Origin: an uncultured Lachnospiraceae bacterium
GTDB lineage: Bacteria > Bacillota > Clostridia > Lachnospirales > Lachnospiraceae
Direction: 5' to 3'
DNA length: 5,109 bases
Assembly (NCBI GenBank): GCA_910588125.1
Contig: CAJUPI010000110.1
Coordinates: 1-5,109, forward strand
Shown: piece by piece, positions 1-5,109 of the stretch
How the letters are laid out: each line of letters opens with the position of its first letter
How positions within the stretch are numbered: the first letter of the stretch is position 1
Program-made: the position numbers and the translations under genes
The notes under the pieces: model-generated
What the model saw: only the letters and a program-made list of their open reading frames with translations
Database searches by the model: none
Told to the model about the DNA's origin: nothing

Positions 1-2
1 GT

Positions 3-710
3 ATTTATTATGGTACTATTATTATGGCGGCGTTTTTTGAGATGCCAAAGGGCGGATACCGGATCTGCCAGAAAAGCATGGAGCCGGATATAGCGGTAGA
101 ATGGATGAAACAGTTGTTGGCAGGCAGCCCTGATTTTTCCGAGTGGGAAAGCCTGAAAGCAAATACGTGCCAGGATGAAGACGATGATTTCCAAAAGGAA
201 GAGGATACCCGGCAGGATGAGGCAGAGGATAGGTCAGATGAAACAGATGATTTGCAGGAAGGTGTGGAAGCTTTCTGGCATCAGCTTCTGGCTGGGCAGG
301 GAGTAACGTCTTGCTGGCATCAGCTCCTGGTGATTTTTGGTGAAAGCTGGCATGATGAGCACAGATTTTTCTCTGCCAGGGATGTAGAACTGGCCGTAGA
401 TGGTATCTATGAGGGAAAATATCAGAAAGCAGTTCTGGAGTGGGGAACGGAAGCTTTTGATCTGTTTCCCGGTATTGAAAATGAACTGATGGTTATCTGG
501 CGCACCAATCAGGCAGGAGGAAATACCAGATTTTTAGCAAGGGAAGGAACTGCGTCACAGGTGAAGTTCTGGCTGGTTAATTATCTGGATCACGGCTTTT
601 CGGAAGATAGAAGCGGCTGGGCTGATGTGACCGCCGAGGTGGAAAGTTCTGCGGCCATAATGGAAAGAGAAAAGAGAAAGGAAAAAAAGAAGCATGGGAA
701 AGTATTTTAG
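3..710 (+). CDS. Uncharacterised protein, 5' end outside the window
   Basis: I do not recognise the family. The frame is open to the left edge (codons from base 3). The first ATG, at base 24, has no Shine-Dalgarno before it, so the true start probably lies upstream and this is the C-terminal part. Counted from that ATG, the visible 228 residues have a very acidic, probably disordered stretch at 50-78. A WHQLL motif follows at 85-89 and again at 98-102. A more ordered, Trp-rich region spans about 100-200 and includes GNTRFLAREG at 167-176. The tail (214-225) is Lys/Arg-rich and lies over the purine-rich ribosome binding site of the next gene. No signal peptide or membrane segment is seen. The stop codon overlaps the downstream Sel1-repeat gene by 17 bases, which implies one operon and coupled translation. 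A protein partnership with the Sel1 protein is possible but only inferred from position. The coding call is good; function is unknown. Confidence 0.75.
   Translation: MYYGTIIMAAFFEMPKGGYRICQKSMEPDIAVEWMKQLLAGSPDFSEWESLKANTCQDEDDDFQKEEDTRQDEAEDRSDETDDLQEGVEAFWHQLLAGQGVTSCWHQLLVIFGESWHDEHRFFSARDVELAVDGIYEGKYQKAVLEWGTEAFDLFPGIENELMVIWRTNQAGGNTRFLAREGTASQVKFWLVNYLDHGFSEDRSGWADVTAEVESSAAIMEREKRKEKKKHGKVF
275..330 (+). repeat. 39-base in-frame duplication remnant inside the first gene
   Basis: The 17-mer ctggcatcagcttctgg at 275-291 recurs at 314-330 with one mismatch. The offset is 39 bases, exactly 13 codons. It yields the repeated WHQLL motif, once as FWHQLL and once as CWHQLL. The spacing keeps the frame, as expected for a small tandem duplication within a gene. 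The rest of the two 13-residue units has diverged. Confidence 0.6.
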
Positions 711-1926
711 CGATGTGGTGGATAAGGCCATTGAGGATCTTTATTATTGCTGTGATAATGACAAGGCAAAGGCGGCAGCGGACGCATTATTGACTGCGGC
801 AAAGGATGGGGACGGGGATGCCTGCTATTTTCTTTCCCGCTGTTTTTCCGGCACTTGTTATAGCTGGGAGTATCATCCCTTTGAAGAAAATGAAGCGGCG
901 GCTTATGCAATGCTCCATCAGTCAATCTCCCTGGGCAGTGCGGCAGGAGTTCTGGGGGCGCTGCGTATGGATATGCTGACCCCGGAGCTGCGGGAGATTA
1001 TGCCGTTTGACAGTATTCGGGAGGCATGGGAGGAAATACTTGAAAAAGCGGAAAGAGGCTGTCCGTTCTGTCAGTATATGATTGGGAATACTTATTATTT
1101 TCTGGATGTGATAGAGATTGAAAACCGCAAACAAAGTGAATTTGCCAATAAGGAAGCCTGGGATGCCTGGATGCGGCAGGAAATGGAACAGAGTATTCCC
1201 TGGTTTGAGAAGGCGTTTTCGGGCGGAATGATTCTTGCGGGGCGGAATTACTGCCATTATTATCAGCGTGGCAGAGGGGATCTGATCCCGCCGGAGCCTG
1301 CAAAGGCAGTGGAAATTATGCGGCAGGGGGCGGAAAAGGGCTATCCGGAATGGATGTACGCTTTCGCAAGCCATCTTGCGTATGATGCGGGCAGACCAGA
1401 AGAAGCCCTTCCCTGGGCGCTTAAGGCGGCGGAGGCAGGGCATCTGTGGGCTTTGCATATTGTGGGGGATATTTATTGGGACGGCAAAGCTGTGGAACGC
1501 GATCTGCCCTATGCTCTTGCGTGCTTTGAAAAAACCGCCGGTTATGGAAATGACCGCTATGCCTGCGGGCAGGCAGGGTATATGTATTTCCGGGGACTGG
1601 GGACCCCGCAGGATTATGCCCGGGCCGTGCAGTATTTTGAGATGGATAAGACTGAGTACAGGCGGTATGATCTGCTGGGGATCTGTTATCTTCTGGGGTA
1701 CGGCTGTCCTCAGGATGTGGAGAAAGGGCGGAAAATGCTGGAGAAAAGCGAGGACAATCGGTTCAAAAGCTATGGTCTGGGGATGATGTACGCGGAAGGT
1801 CTGGGGGTACGGGAGGATATTGAAAAGGGTGTGGAGTATCTGAAGGCGGCAGGGAATTTTGAACCGGCGCAGGAGGCGCTGAAGCATTATAAGAAAAGCT
1901 TGTTTGGGGTCTGGCGGCGGAGGTAA
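694..1926 (+). CDS. Sel1-like (TPR-like) repeat protein
   Basis: This is a 410-residue protein made largely of Sel1-like repeats: paired alpha-helices of about 36 residues that stack into a solenoid and usually act as protein-protein scaffolds. The clearest units are at about 204-236, 237-271, 272-307, 308-340 and 341-376. They carry the signature A..W...AAE.G...A......Y..G.G...D, for example ALKAAEAGH, YMYFRGLGTPQDY and MMYAEGLGVREDI. Earlier, more degenerate helices occur at about 24-85 and 105-185. No signal peptide or transmembrane helix is visible, so it is probably cytoplasmic. The start ATG at 694 has a purine-rich aaagga 11 bases upstream, inside the end of the preceding gene, and the 17-base overlap suggests translational coupling. 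The C-terminus (KKSLFGVWRRR) is basic and looks natural. The binding partner is unknown; the upstream gene product is the obvious candidate, by position only. Confidence 0.93.
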   Translation: MGKYFSDVVDKAIEDLYYCCDNDKAKAAADALLTAAKDGDGDACYFLSRCFSGTCYSWEYHPFEENEAAAYAMLHQSISLGSAAGVLGALRMDMLTPELREIMPFDSIREAWEEILEKAERGCPFCQYMIGNTYYFLDVIEIENRKQSEFANKEAWDAWMRQEMEQSIPWFEKAFSGGMILAGRNYCHYYQRGRGDLIPPEPAKAVEIMRQGAEKGYPEWMYAFASHLAYDAGRPEEALPWALKAAEAGHLWALHIVGDIYWDGKAVERDLPYALACFEKTAGYGNDRYACGQAGYMYFRGLGTPQDYARAVQYFEMDKTEYRRYDLLGICYLLGYGCPQDVEKGRKMLEKSEDNRFKSYGLGMMYAEGLGVREDIEKGVEYLKAAGNFEPAQEALKHYKKSLFGVWRRR

Positions 1927-1934
1927 ATAAGAGA

Positions 1935-2060
1935 TTGCTGCGGAAAGAAGAGGTACTGAATTATTTTCCGGAGTATCTGTCCGCGGAGGAGTATCCAACC
2001 TTGAAGAGAATGGGTTTATGGGGTGTAAGCGCAGATGTATATCGTAAGCTGCCTGGTTAG
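1935..2060 (+). CDS. Possible small ORF or 3' remnant of a lost gene
   Basis: This frame encodes 41 residues from a TTG start, including EEVLNYFPEYLSAEEYPTL and GLWGVSADVYRKLPG. The composition looks like real protein: balanced, with amphipathic helices and aromatic residues. A strong ggaggt (1919-1924) lies 10 bases before the TTG and overlaps the end of the Sel1 gene. The frame is open further upstream, to a stop at 1890-1892, and that part (EKLVWGLAAEVNKR) also reads like protein. An alternative is therefore the tail of a longer gene or of an extended Sel1 protein: one extra base in aagaaaagc near 1891-1899 would fuse it to the Sel1 frame. No family is recognised. The Sel1 protein already ends plausibly, so I favour a small gene or remnant over a sequencing error, with low certainty. 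Confidence 0.3.
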   Translation: MLRKEEVLNYFPEYLSAEEYPTLKRMGLWGVSADVYRKLPG

Positions 2061-2170
2061 GGTATTTTTAAAATAAATAAAATGGAATCGGAGCTGCGGT
2101 TCTGTATATGATGCAAGGGAAAATAGTAGAAGGATGCAGGATAGTAATTTTGACTTTGCGGAACAACTAA

Positions 2171-2224
2171 TATTCGGTACTAAATATTCAGTACTAAAAT
2201 TTACTGCTAAAATTCAGACTAAAA
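2171..2224 (+). repeat. Four degenerate 13-14 bp tandem repeats upstream of the ATPase promoter
   Basis: Units are tattcggtactaaa (2171-2184), tattcagtactaaa (2185-2198), atttactgctaaa (2199-2211) and attcagactaaaa (2212-2224). The first two differ at one base; the last two are looser. All share an ATT...ACT..AAA or similar core and sit in a row. The array ends 17 bases before the -35 box, where an upstream-bound regulator or an UP-like element would act. It may be an operator array for a transcription factor, or simply AT-rich simple repeat. The repetition is visible; the role is inferred. Confidence 0.5.
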
Positions 2225-2241
2225 TACGATTAGATCTTGCG

Positions 2242-2270
2242 TTGACATAGGCGAAATGATGGACTATAAT
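2242..2270 (+). promoter_or_regulatory. Consensus SigA (sigma-70) promoter of the ATPase gene
   Basis: TTGACA (2242-2247), a 17-base spacer and TATAAT (2265-2270) match the housekeeping consensus at all twelve positions with the ideal spacing. Transcription should start near 2277, leaving a leader of about 33 bases before the ATG at 2310. That is too short for a riboswitch. A perfect promoter is unusual for a gene of this class and implies high basal transcription unless repressed. Confidence 0.88.
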
Positions 2271-2295
2271 TGGTATATATCGAATTTTAGCCAAT

Positions 2296-2303
2296 AAAGG
2301 AGG
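2296..2303 (+). promoter_or_regulatory. Ribosome binding site of the ATPase gene
   Basis: aaaggagg is a near-perfect anti-16S complement 6 bases before the ATG at 2310. It fixes the start codon and predicts efficient translation. Confidence 0.9.
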
Positions 2304-2309
2304 CGGCGT

Positions 2310-3530
2310 ATGGATTATATCAAGCGTGATTTGGAGGAACAAATACCGGCTTTATCGGAGGAATATCCCTGTGTTCTGCTGATCGGACCAAGGCAGGCCG
2401 GGAAAACCACTTTGCTGAAACGGCTGATGGATGAGAAAAGAACCTATGTAAGCCTGGAGGATTTTGAGGAACGGCGGATGGCAAAGACGGAACCGGTGCT
2501 GTTTTTGCAGAAGCATCCCCTTCCCATTTTCATTGACGAGATTCAGTATGCGCCGGAGCTTTTGGTGTATCTTAAGATTGCGGTGGACAATGGAGCGGGA
2601 CCTGGGACTTTCTGGCTTGCGTCTTCTCAGATTTTTCCGGAGCTTACGGCTCTTTGTGAGTCTTCGGCCAAGAGGGTGGCCGTGTGCAGGCTGTCTTTTT
2701 TGTCGCAGCATGAAATGTATGGCAGCGGAAAGCAGACGCCGTTTTCCGTGCATTTGAACGGGCTGGTTCAGAGGAAGAAGAATCATCAAGCGGCGGATTT
2801 GGGAGAGATGTATGAAAGAATCTGGAAAGGGACGATGCCGGAGCTGATAAGCGGGGGTAAGGAGGAATGGTCTGCTTTTTATAATTCGTATTTGCAGACG
2901 TATATTGAACGTGATGCGGGAGAGCTGGTGAGCTTGTCGGATAAGATGCAGTTCAGTGATTTTATCCGGGCTGCGGCCTGCCGGACCGGGCAGATGCTGA
3001 ATCTGCATCAGATTGCTCAGGAGGTGGGGATTTCCGATGATACGGCGCGGAGGTGGCTTCAGGTTCTTGAGCGGACCCATTTGATTTTCTGTCTTTATCC
3101 TTATCAGGATGAAAAGCTGAAGCGGGTGATTAAGGCGCCGAAGCTTTATTTTATGGATACGGGGGTTGTGGCTTATCTGACACGGTATGCTTCGCCGGAG
3201 ATTTTGATGAATGGGGCTTTGAGCGGGGGGATTCTGGAAAATTATGCGGTGGCGGAGATCCTTAAGTCCTATGGGGCCGGCGGGGAGTGCCGGTTTTGGT
3301 ATTATCGGGATAAGGAGGGGAAGGAGATTGATTTGATTCTGGAACGGGATGGGTGGATTTGCCCTTTGGAGGTGAAACGGTCTGCGAATCCGGAGCAGAA
3401 GTGTACGCGTGTGTTTTCCATTTTGGATAAGGCGTCGCTTCCGAGGGAGAGAGGGGCGGTTCTTTGCTTGCGGGGGGAGGTGGCTGTGTTTAATAGTAAT
3501 GATTTGATGGTGCCGGTTTGGATGATTTAG
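2310..3530 (+). CDS. ATP-binding protein, AAA_14/DUF4143 family
   Basis: This is a 406-residue P-loop ATPase with the two-part architecture of the AAA_14 plus DUF4143 family, at about the usual length. The N-terminal ATPase shows Walker A GPRQAGKTT (26-34), Walker B with its acidic pair in PIFIDEIQYAPELL (72-85, D76 and E77) and a sensor-1-like WLASSQ (102-107). A typical YIERDAGEL follows at 198-206. Next is a winged-helix-like segment, about 222-262, with LHQIAQEVGISDDTARRWL at 232-250. The C-terminal half has APKLYFMDTGVVAYL (276-290), ILENYAVAEILKS (308-320) and a PD-(D/E)XK nuclease-like motif: YYRDKEGKEIDLIL (331-344, D341) followed by LEVKRS (353-358, E354 and K356). All key residues appear intact. 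The family is widespread in bacteria and archaea, often present in many strain-variable copies. Its function is poorly known; nucleic-acid binding is likely. No membrane segment is seen. It is transcribed alone from its own consensus promoter, and a very long palindrome starts 10 bases after the stop. Confidence 0.95.
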   Translation: MDYIKRDLEEQIPALSEEYPCVLLIGPRQAGKTTLLKRLMDEKRTYVSLEDFEERRMAKTEPVLFLQKHPLPIFIDEIQYAPELLVYLKIAVDNGAGPGTFWLASSQIFPELTALCESSAKRVAVCRLSFLSQHEMYGSGKQTPFSVHLNGLVQRKKNHQAADLGEMYERIWKGTMPELISGGKEEWSAFYNSYLQTYIERDAGELVSLSDKMQFSDFIRAAACRTGQMLNLHQIAQEVGISDDTARRWLQVLERTHLIFCLYPYQDEKLKRVIKAPKLYFMDTGVVAYLTRYASPEILMNGALSGGILENYAVAEILKSYGAGGECRFWYYRDKEGKEIDLILERDGWICPLEVKRSANPEQKCTRVFSILDKASLPRERGAVLCLRGEVAVFNSNDLMVPVWMI

Positions 3531-3539
3531 TGGGGGGTG

Positions 3540-3746
3540 GGCTGCTGCAAAATAAGCCGTCAGCCATTTCCATATCCTGTGTTCGGACGGTTCACGTACA
3601 CGCTGTCTGCTCTGGACGGACATTGCCTTTTTTTGTTTTTGGGGTCGGTGGGTTTTTTGGCAATGTTCGTCCATATCAGACAGCGTGTACGCGAACAGCC
3701 GGACACCGGATACCGGAAATGGCTGACGGCTTATTTTGCAGCAGCC
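3540..3746. repeat. 207-base imperfect palindrome forming one long hairpin (MITE-like or structured RNA)
   Basis: The two arms, 3540-3627 and 3659-3746, are inverted copies. The outer 32 pairs are perfect (3540-3571 with 3715-3746; the terminus is ggctgctgcaaaataagcc). Inward there are 5 pairs (3573-3577/3708-3712) and 8 pairs with one G-T (3579-3586/3699-3706). Then come 19 of 20 (3590-3609/3677-3696) and 15 with one G-T (3613-3627/3659-3673). In total this is about 78 Watson-Crick plus 2 G-T pairs. The loop (3628-3658) is 31 bases, almost all T and G. The element starts 9 bases past the ATPase stop, so read-through RNA would carry it. I see no transposase and no convincing target-site duplication. 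Short ORFs across it (for example 3537-3806 and 3518-3853) encode mirror-image peptides of the palindrome and are not treated as genes. Identity as a MITE is inferred; the fold potential is directly visible. Confidence 0.9.
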
Positions 3747-3870
3747 TTGGCTGTGGGAGGTTGTTGGGGGAGTGGTTTGGATTTGGCTGCTTTTGGGTTT
3801 GTGTAGGGGAGGAAGGATATAGTCTGGCTAAGAAATGTCAAGTGATTTTGTGAAATGTTTTTTGCTGGCT

Positions 3871-3963
3871 GGTAAAGTCGCAATGGCGTGCGAGAGGAAG
3901 TTTTATGAGTGCCTTTTCGAATAAAAGTTGCTCTCATTACAGGTGTGTCGAAGTGGCTTTACC
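3871..3963. other. Possible structured region (nested stem-loop) in the convergent intergenic gap
   Basis: ggtaaag (3871-3877) is the exact reverse complement of ctttacc (3957-3963). Nested inside, 3892-3906 pairs with 3921-3935 at 13 of 15 positions (gagag with ctctc, ttttat with ataaaa) around a 14-base loop. A four-pair hairpin, cgca/tgcg, sits at 3879-3892 but competes for base 3892. This could be a structured RNA or an element end, or chance pairing in AT-rich DNA. I recognise no known RNA family. Apart from this, 3747-3870 shows no convincing gene or signal. Confidence 0.3.
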
Positions 3964-3967
3964 TTTT

Positions 3968-3990
3968 AGTGCTGTCGCGCAGCGGCTTTT
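3968..3990 (+). terminator. Weak terminator-like hairpin between the convergent genes
   Basis: agtgctg and cagcggct pair around the loop tcgcg, with one G-T pair and one bulged G, and TTT follows. The G-T pair favours the plus strand; on the minus strand it becomes an A-C mismatch. It could stop plus-strand transcripts that pass the long palindrome. The stem is short and the T run is only four, so confidence is low. Confidence 0.25.
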
Positions 3991-4003
3991 AATGGGGGAT
4001 TTT

Positions 4004-4737
4004 TTATGGGTGTATTTGTTTCCAGAGTAGTTGGTTGTTTTCGAAGGTGGTTTCTAGTTTTTGGGTGTCTTTGAGCCATGATAGGTAGGAGCGGACGGTG
4101 CTTCCGACTAGAGCGTATTGTTCGAAGTTCATTTTTAGGTTGTAGTCTGTGAATAGATGCTGTAGGATTTGTTCGAAGGTGTGGGGGGCTTCGCAGAGAT
4201 GGGTGATTTTTTCGGCTGTCTCGAGGACTTTGTCTATGTTGTATTGGGCCAGAGGGGAGATGTGGTCGGTGGCTTCGGCGTGGGAGGGGATGAAGTGTTT
4301 GGCGTTCATGTTTTTTACTTGTTCCAGGGTGTTTAGGTAGGCGGCGATGTCGCAGATGAAGGTGATCTGGTATTTGTCCAAGGTTTCTTTGCTGGATAGG
4401 CAGTCGGCTAGGTAGATTACATTGTCTGGGGTTTGAAAGCCGGTCATGTGAAAGAAATGTCCTGGCAGGGGGATGAGGGTAAAGCCTTGGGGCAGGCAGC
4501 CGGTTTGATTTTGGAGATAGCGGTTGCCGCCGATGTGGTCGGCGTTGGAGTGGGTGTTGTAGATGGCTGTGAGGTTCCAGTGGTTTGCTTCGAGAAGGCG
4601 GAGTATTTTTTTTCGGCATCTTTGTCGTTTCCGCTGTCGATGAGGCAGACGTTTTCGGCGTCAAGCTTTACCAGGCCGATGCGGGTTGGGCTTTGGATAT
4701 AGTAGCTTTGATCGGTTATCTGTATTCATTCGTACAT
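4004..4737 (-). pseudogene. Degenerate MBL-fold metallo-hydrolase (metallo-beta-lactamase superfamily)
   Basis: Read on the minus strand from ATG at 4737-4735, the frame starts MYE, meets TGA (4728-4726), then continues IQITDQSYYIQSPTRIGLV and VCLIDSGNDKDAEKK. At a run of eight A (4613-4606) the frame must shift by -1 to go on as ILRLLEANHWNLTAIYNTH. From there it is open to TAA at 4004. Metal-site motifs of the superfamily remain: HSNADHIGG (from 4552; the usual HxHxDH with Asn at the second His), PGHFFHM just before 4447, LADC, and IPSHAE. Between NQTGC and LPQGF (about 4485-4510) the protein runs straight from motif 2 to motif 3. By my recollection the intact family has about 50 more residues there, so an in-frame deletion is likely. 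Only the C-terminal 147 residues (4447-4004) form an open ATG-started frame. A functional member would be a Zn-dependent hydrolase of unknown substrate. It converges on the ATPase gene. Confidence 0.88.
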
Positions 4738-4745
4738 TTGAAGGG

Positions 4746-4750
4746 TCCTT
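4746..4750 (-). promoter_or_regulatory. Ribosome binding site of the MBL-fold pseudogene
   Basis: On the minus strand, aagga lies 8 bases before the ATG at 4737. The alternative ATG at 4729-4727 is 16 bases away and enters another frame that ends at 4661. This supports 4737 as the ancestral start, so the TGA at codon 4 is a true in-frame stop rather than 5' leader. Confidence 0.65.
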
Positions 4751-5109
4751 TCTTTTTGGGTATTTTTTAGATGTTATTGTGACTTTGGTTCGATGGTGGA
4801 ACAGGGGGGCTTGGGGTGGAAATTTTTCTCCCTTTTCGGAAAAGTGTTCCCACTGTTCATTTTCCAAATTTTGGTGTATATTCATACATTTCTTAATTTT
4901 TCGAGCAATTTGGGCAACTGTATTTAGAATTTTTCCTACTGAATATTGGAAAAATTTAGGTTGGGAATTAGAAAAAGGCTATCCGTTTGATTGAGTAGCC
5001 TTTTCCGTCTTTTCTTATACGCTTTATCTAATAGTCTATTACCGCTGTTGACTATTCTAAACGGGTATTTTACTGATTATAATCGGCATAAAACGAATAA
5101 TATGCTATA
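4751..5109. other. Gene-free right end: AT-rich upstream region with small inverted repeats
   Basis: I see no supportable gene here. The part nearest the pseudogene should contain its minus-strand promoter, but no convincing -35/-10 pair is visible. Inverted repeats present are aatttttcc/ggaaaaatt (4928-4936 with 4948-4956, perfect, 11-base spacer), cttttc...gaaaag around 4832-4844, and aatagtc/gactatt (5030-5036 with 5050-5056, perfect, 13-base spacer). A TATAAT occurs on the plus strand at 5078-5083, but the nearest TTGACT (5048-5053) is 24 bases away, so it is not called as a promoter. The terminator at 4973-5004 is listed separately. Confidence 0.5.
4973..5004. terminator. Bidirectional intrinsic terminator hairpin
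   Basis: aaaaggcta (4973-4981) and tagcctttt (4996-5004) form a perfect nine-pair stem with a 14-base loop. The A and T runs flank the stem so that either strand ends in a T run: CCTTTTCC then TCTTTTC on the plus strand, CCTTTTTC on the minus strand. No plus-strand gene ends here, so its likely use is for a minus-strand gene entering from beyond the right edge, insulating the MBL-fold locus. Confidence 0.6.

Noticed and set aside
922..1998. 358-residue minus-strand ORF opposite the Sel1 gene
   Set aside because: It is an antisense shadow. The plus frame shows regular Sel1 repeats.
2352..3674. 440-residue minus-strand ORF opposite the ATPase gene
   Set aside because: It is an antisense shadow with Arg/Pro/Leu/Ile-rich composition. 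The plus-strand frame has clear Walker and nuclease-like motifs.
3540..3746. Long palindrome as a simple intrinsic terminator of the ATPase gene
   Set aside because: The stem is far too long, and no T run follows the right arm (it is followed by ttggctgtggg). The T run lies in the loop instead.
3540..3746. CRISPR array or retron msr-msd
   Set aside because: There is only one inverted pair, with no direct repeats with spacers, and no reverse transcriptase or Cas gene in the window.
3537..3806. Plus-strand ORF of 89 residues from a GTG across the palindrome
   Set aside because: It is produced by the inverted repeat. The sequence is low-complexity at its end, there is no ribosome binding site tied to it, and the overlapping ORF at 3518-3853 is equally open.
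3815..3841. Minus-strand TTGACA (3841-3836) as a promoter
   Set aside because: At 16-17 base spacing the -10 candidates are only TATCCT or ATCCTT, and no minus-strand gene follows; it would run into the palindrome and antisense to the ATPase.
3966..4664. Long minus-strand ORF over the MBL region (232 residues)
   Set aside because: It is rich in Pro, Arg, His and Ser, as expected for an out-of-frame reading of C-rich sequence. The MBL motifs are in the other frames.
4686..4994. Plus-strand ORF of 102 residues upstream of the MBL start
   Set aside because: It has a Phe/Trp-rich composition from T-rich DNA, no ribosome binding site and a TTG start, and it overlaps the MBL 5' region.
5070..5108. 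Possible 3' end of a minus-strand gene entering from the right (AYYSFYADYNQ then stop)
   Set aside because: Twelve codons are too few to support a gene, although the terminator at 4973-5004 would fit one.

Overview
The window looks like chromosomal sequence from a Clostridia-type Firmicute, probably a Lachnospiraceae gut anaerobe. The clues are AGGAGG-type ribosome binding sites, a textbook SigA promoter, moderate GC in genes with AT-rich gaps, and protein families common in that group. The species cannot be fixed from the sequence alone. The plus strand is G-rich almost throughout, whichever strand is coding, which suggests it is the leading strand here.

Layout. Bases 3-710 (+) are the 3' part of an uncharacterised gene that runs in from the left edge. 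It overlaps by 17 bases a Sel1-repeat protein gene (694-1926, +), so the two are probably co-transcribed and translationally coupled. A short coding-looking tail in another frame (about 1893-2060) follows. It could be a small gene with its own Shine-Dalgarno, or the remnant of a larger one. The gap 2061-2309 carries four degenerate 13-14 bp tandem repeats and an exact TTGACA-N17-TATAAT promoter. These drive an ATPase of the AAA_14/DUF4143 family (2310-3530, +) with intact Walker motifs and an apparently intact C-terminal PD-(D/E)XK-like motif.

Ten bases after the ATPase stop codon begins a 207-base imperfect palindrome (3540-3746). It can fold into one hairpin of about 80 pairs around a 31-base T/G-rich loop. 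It is either a palindromic MITE-like element or a long structured 3' RNA, and it is the most unusual object in the window. A second, weaker stem-loop region (3871-3963) follows.

Convergent to the ATPase, on the minus strand, is a decayed metallo-beta-lactamase-fold hydrolase (4004-4737). It has a good ribosome binding site, a TGA at codon 4, a one-base frame disruption at a run of eight A, and apparently an in-frame internal deletion. It still keeps recognisable metal-binding motifs. The right end (4751-5109) is non-coding. It holds the pseudogene's upstream region, a bidirectional terminator hairpin (4973-5004) and AT-rich sequence.

The genes do not form one pathway. The left pair is a probable operon, the ATPase is a separate strongly promoted unit, and the hydrolase is dead or depends on recoding. 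There is no clear CRISPR array, tRNA, rRNA or intact transposase.
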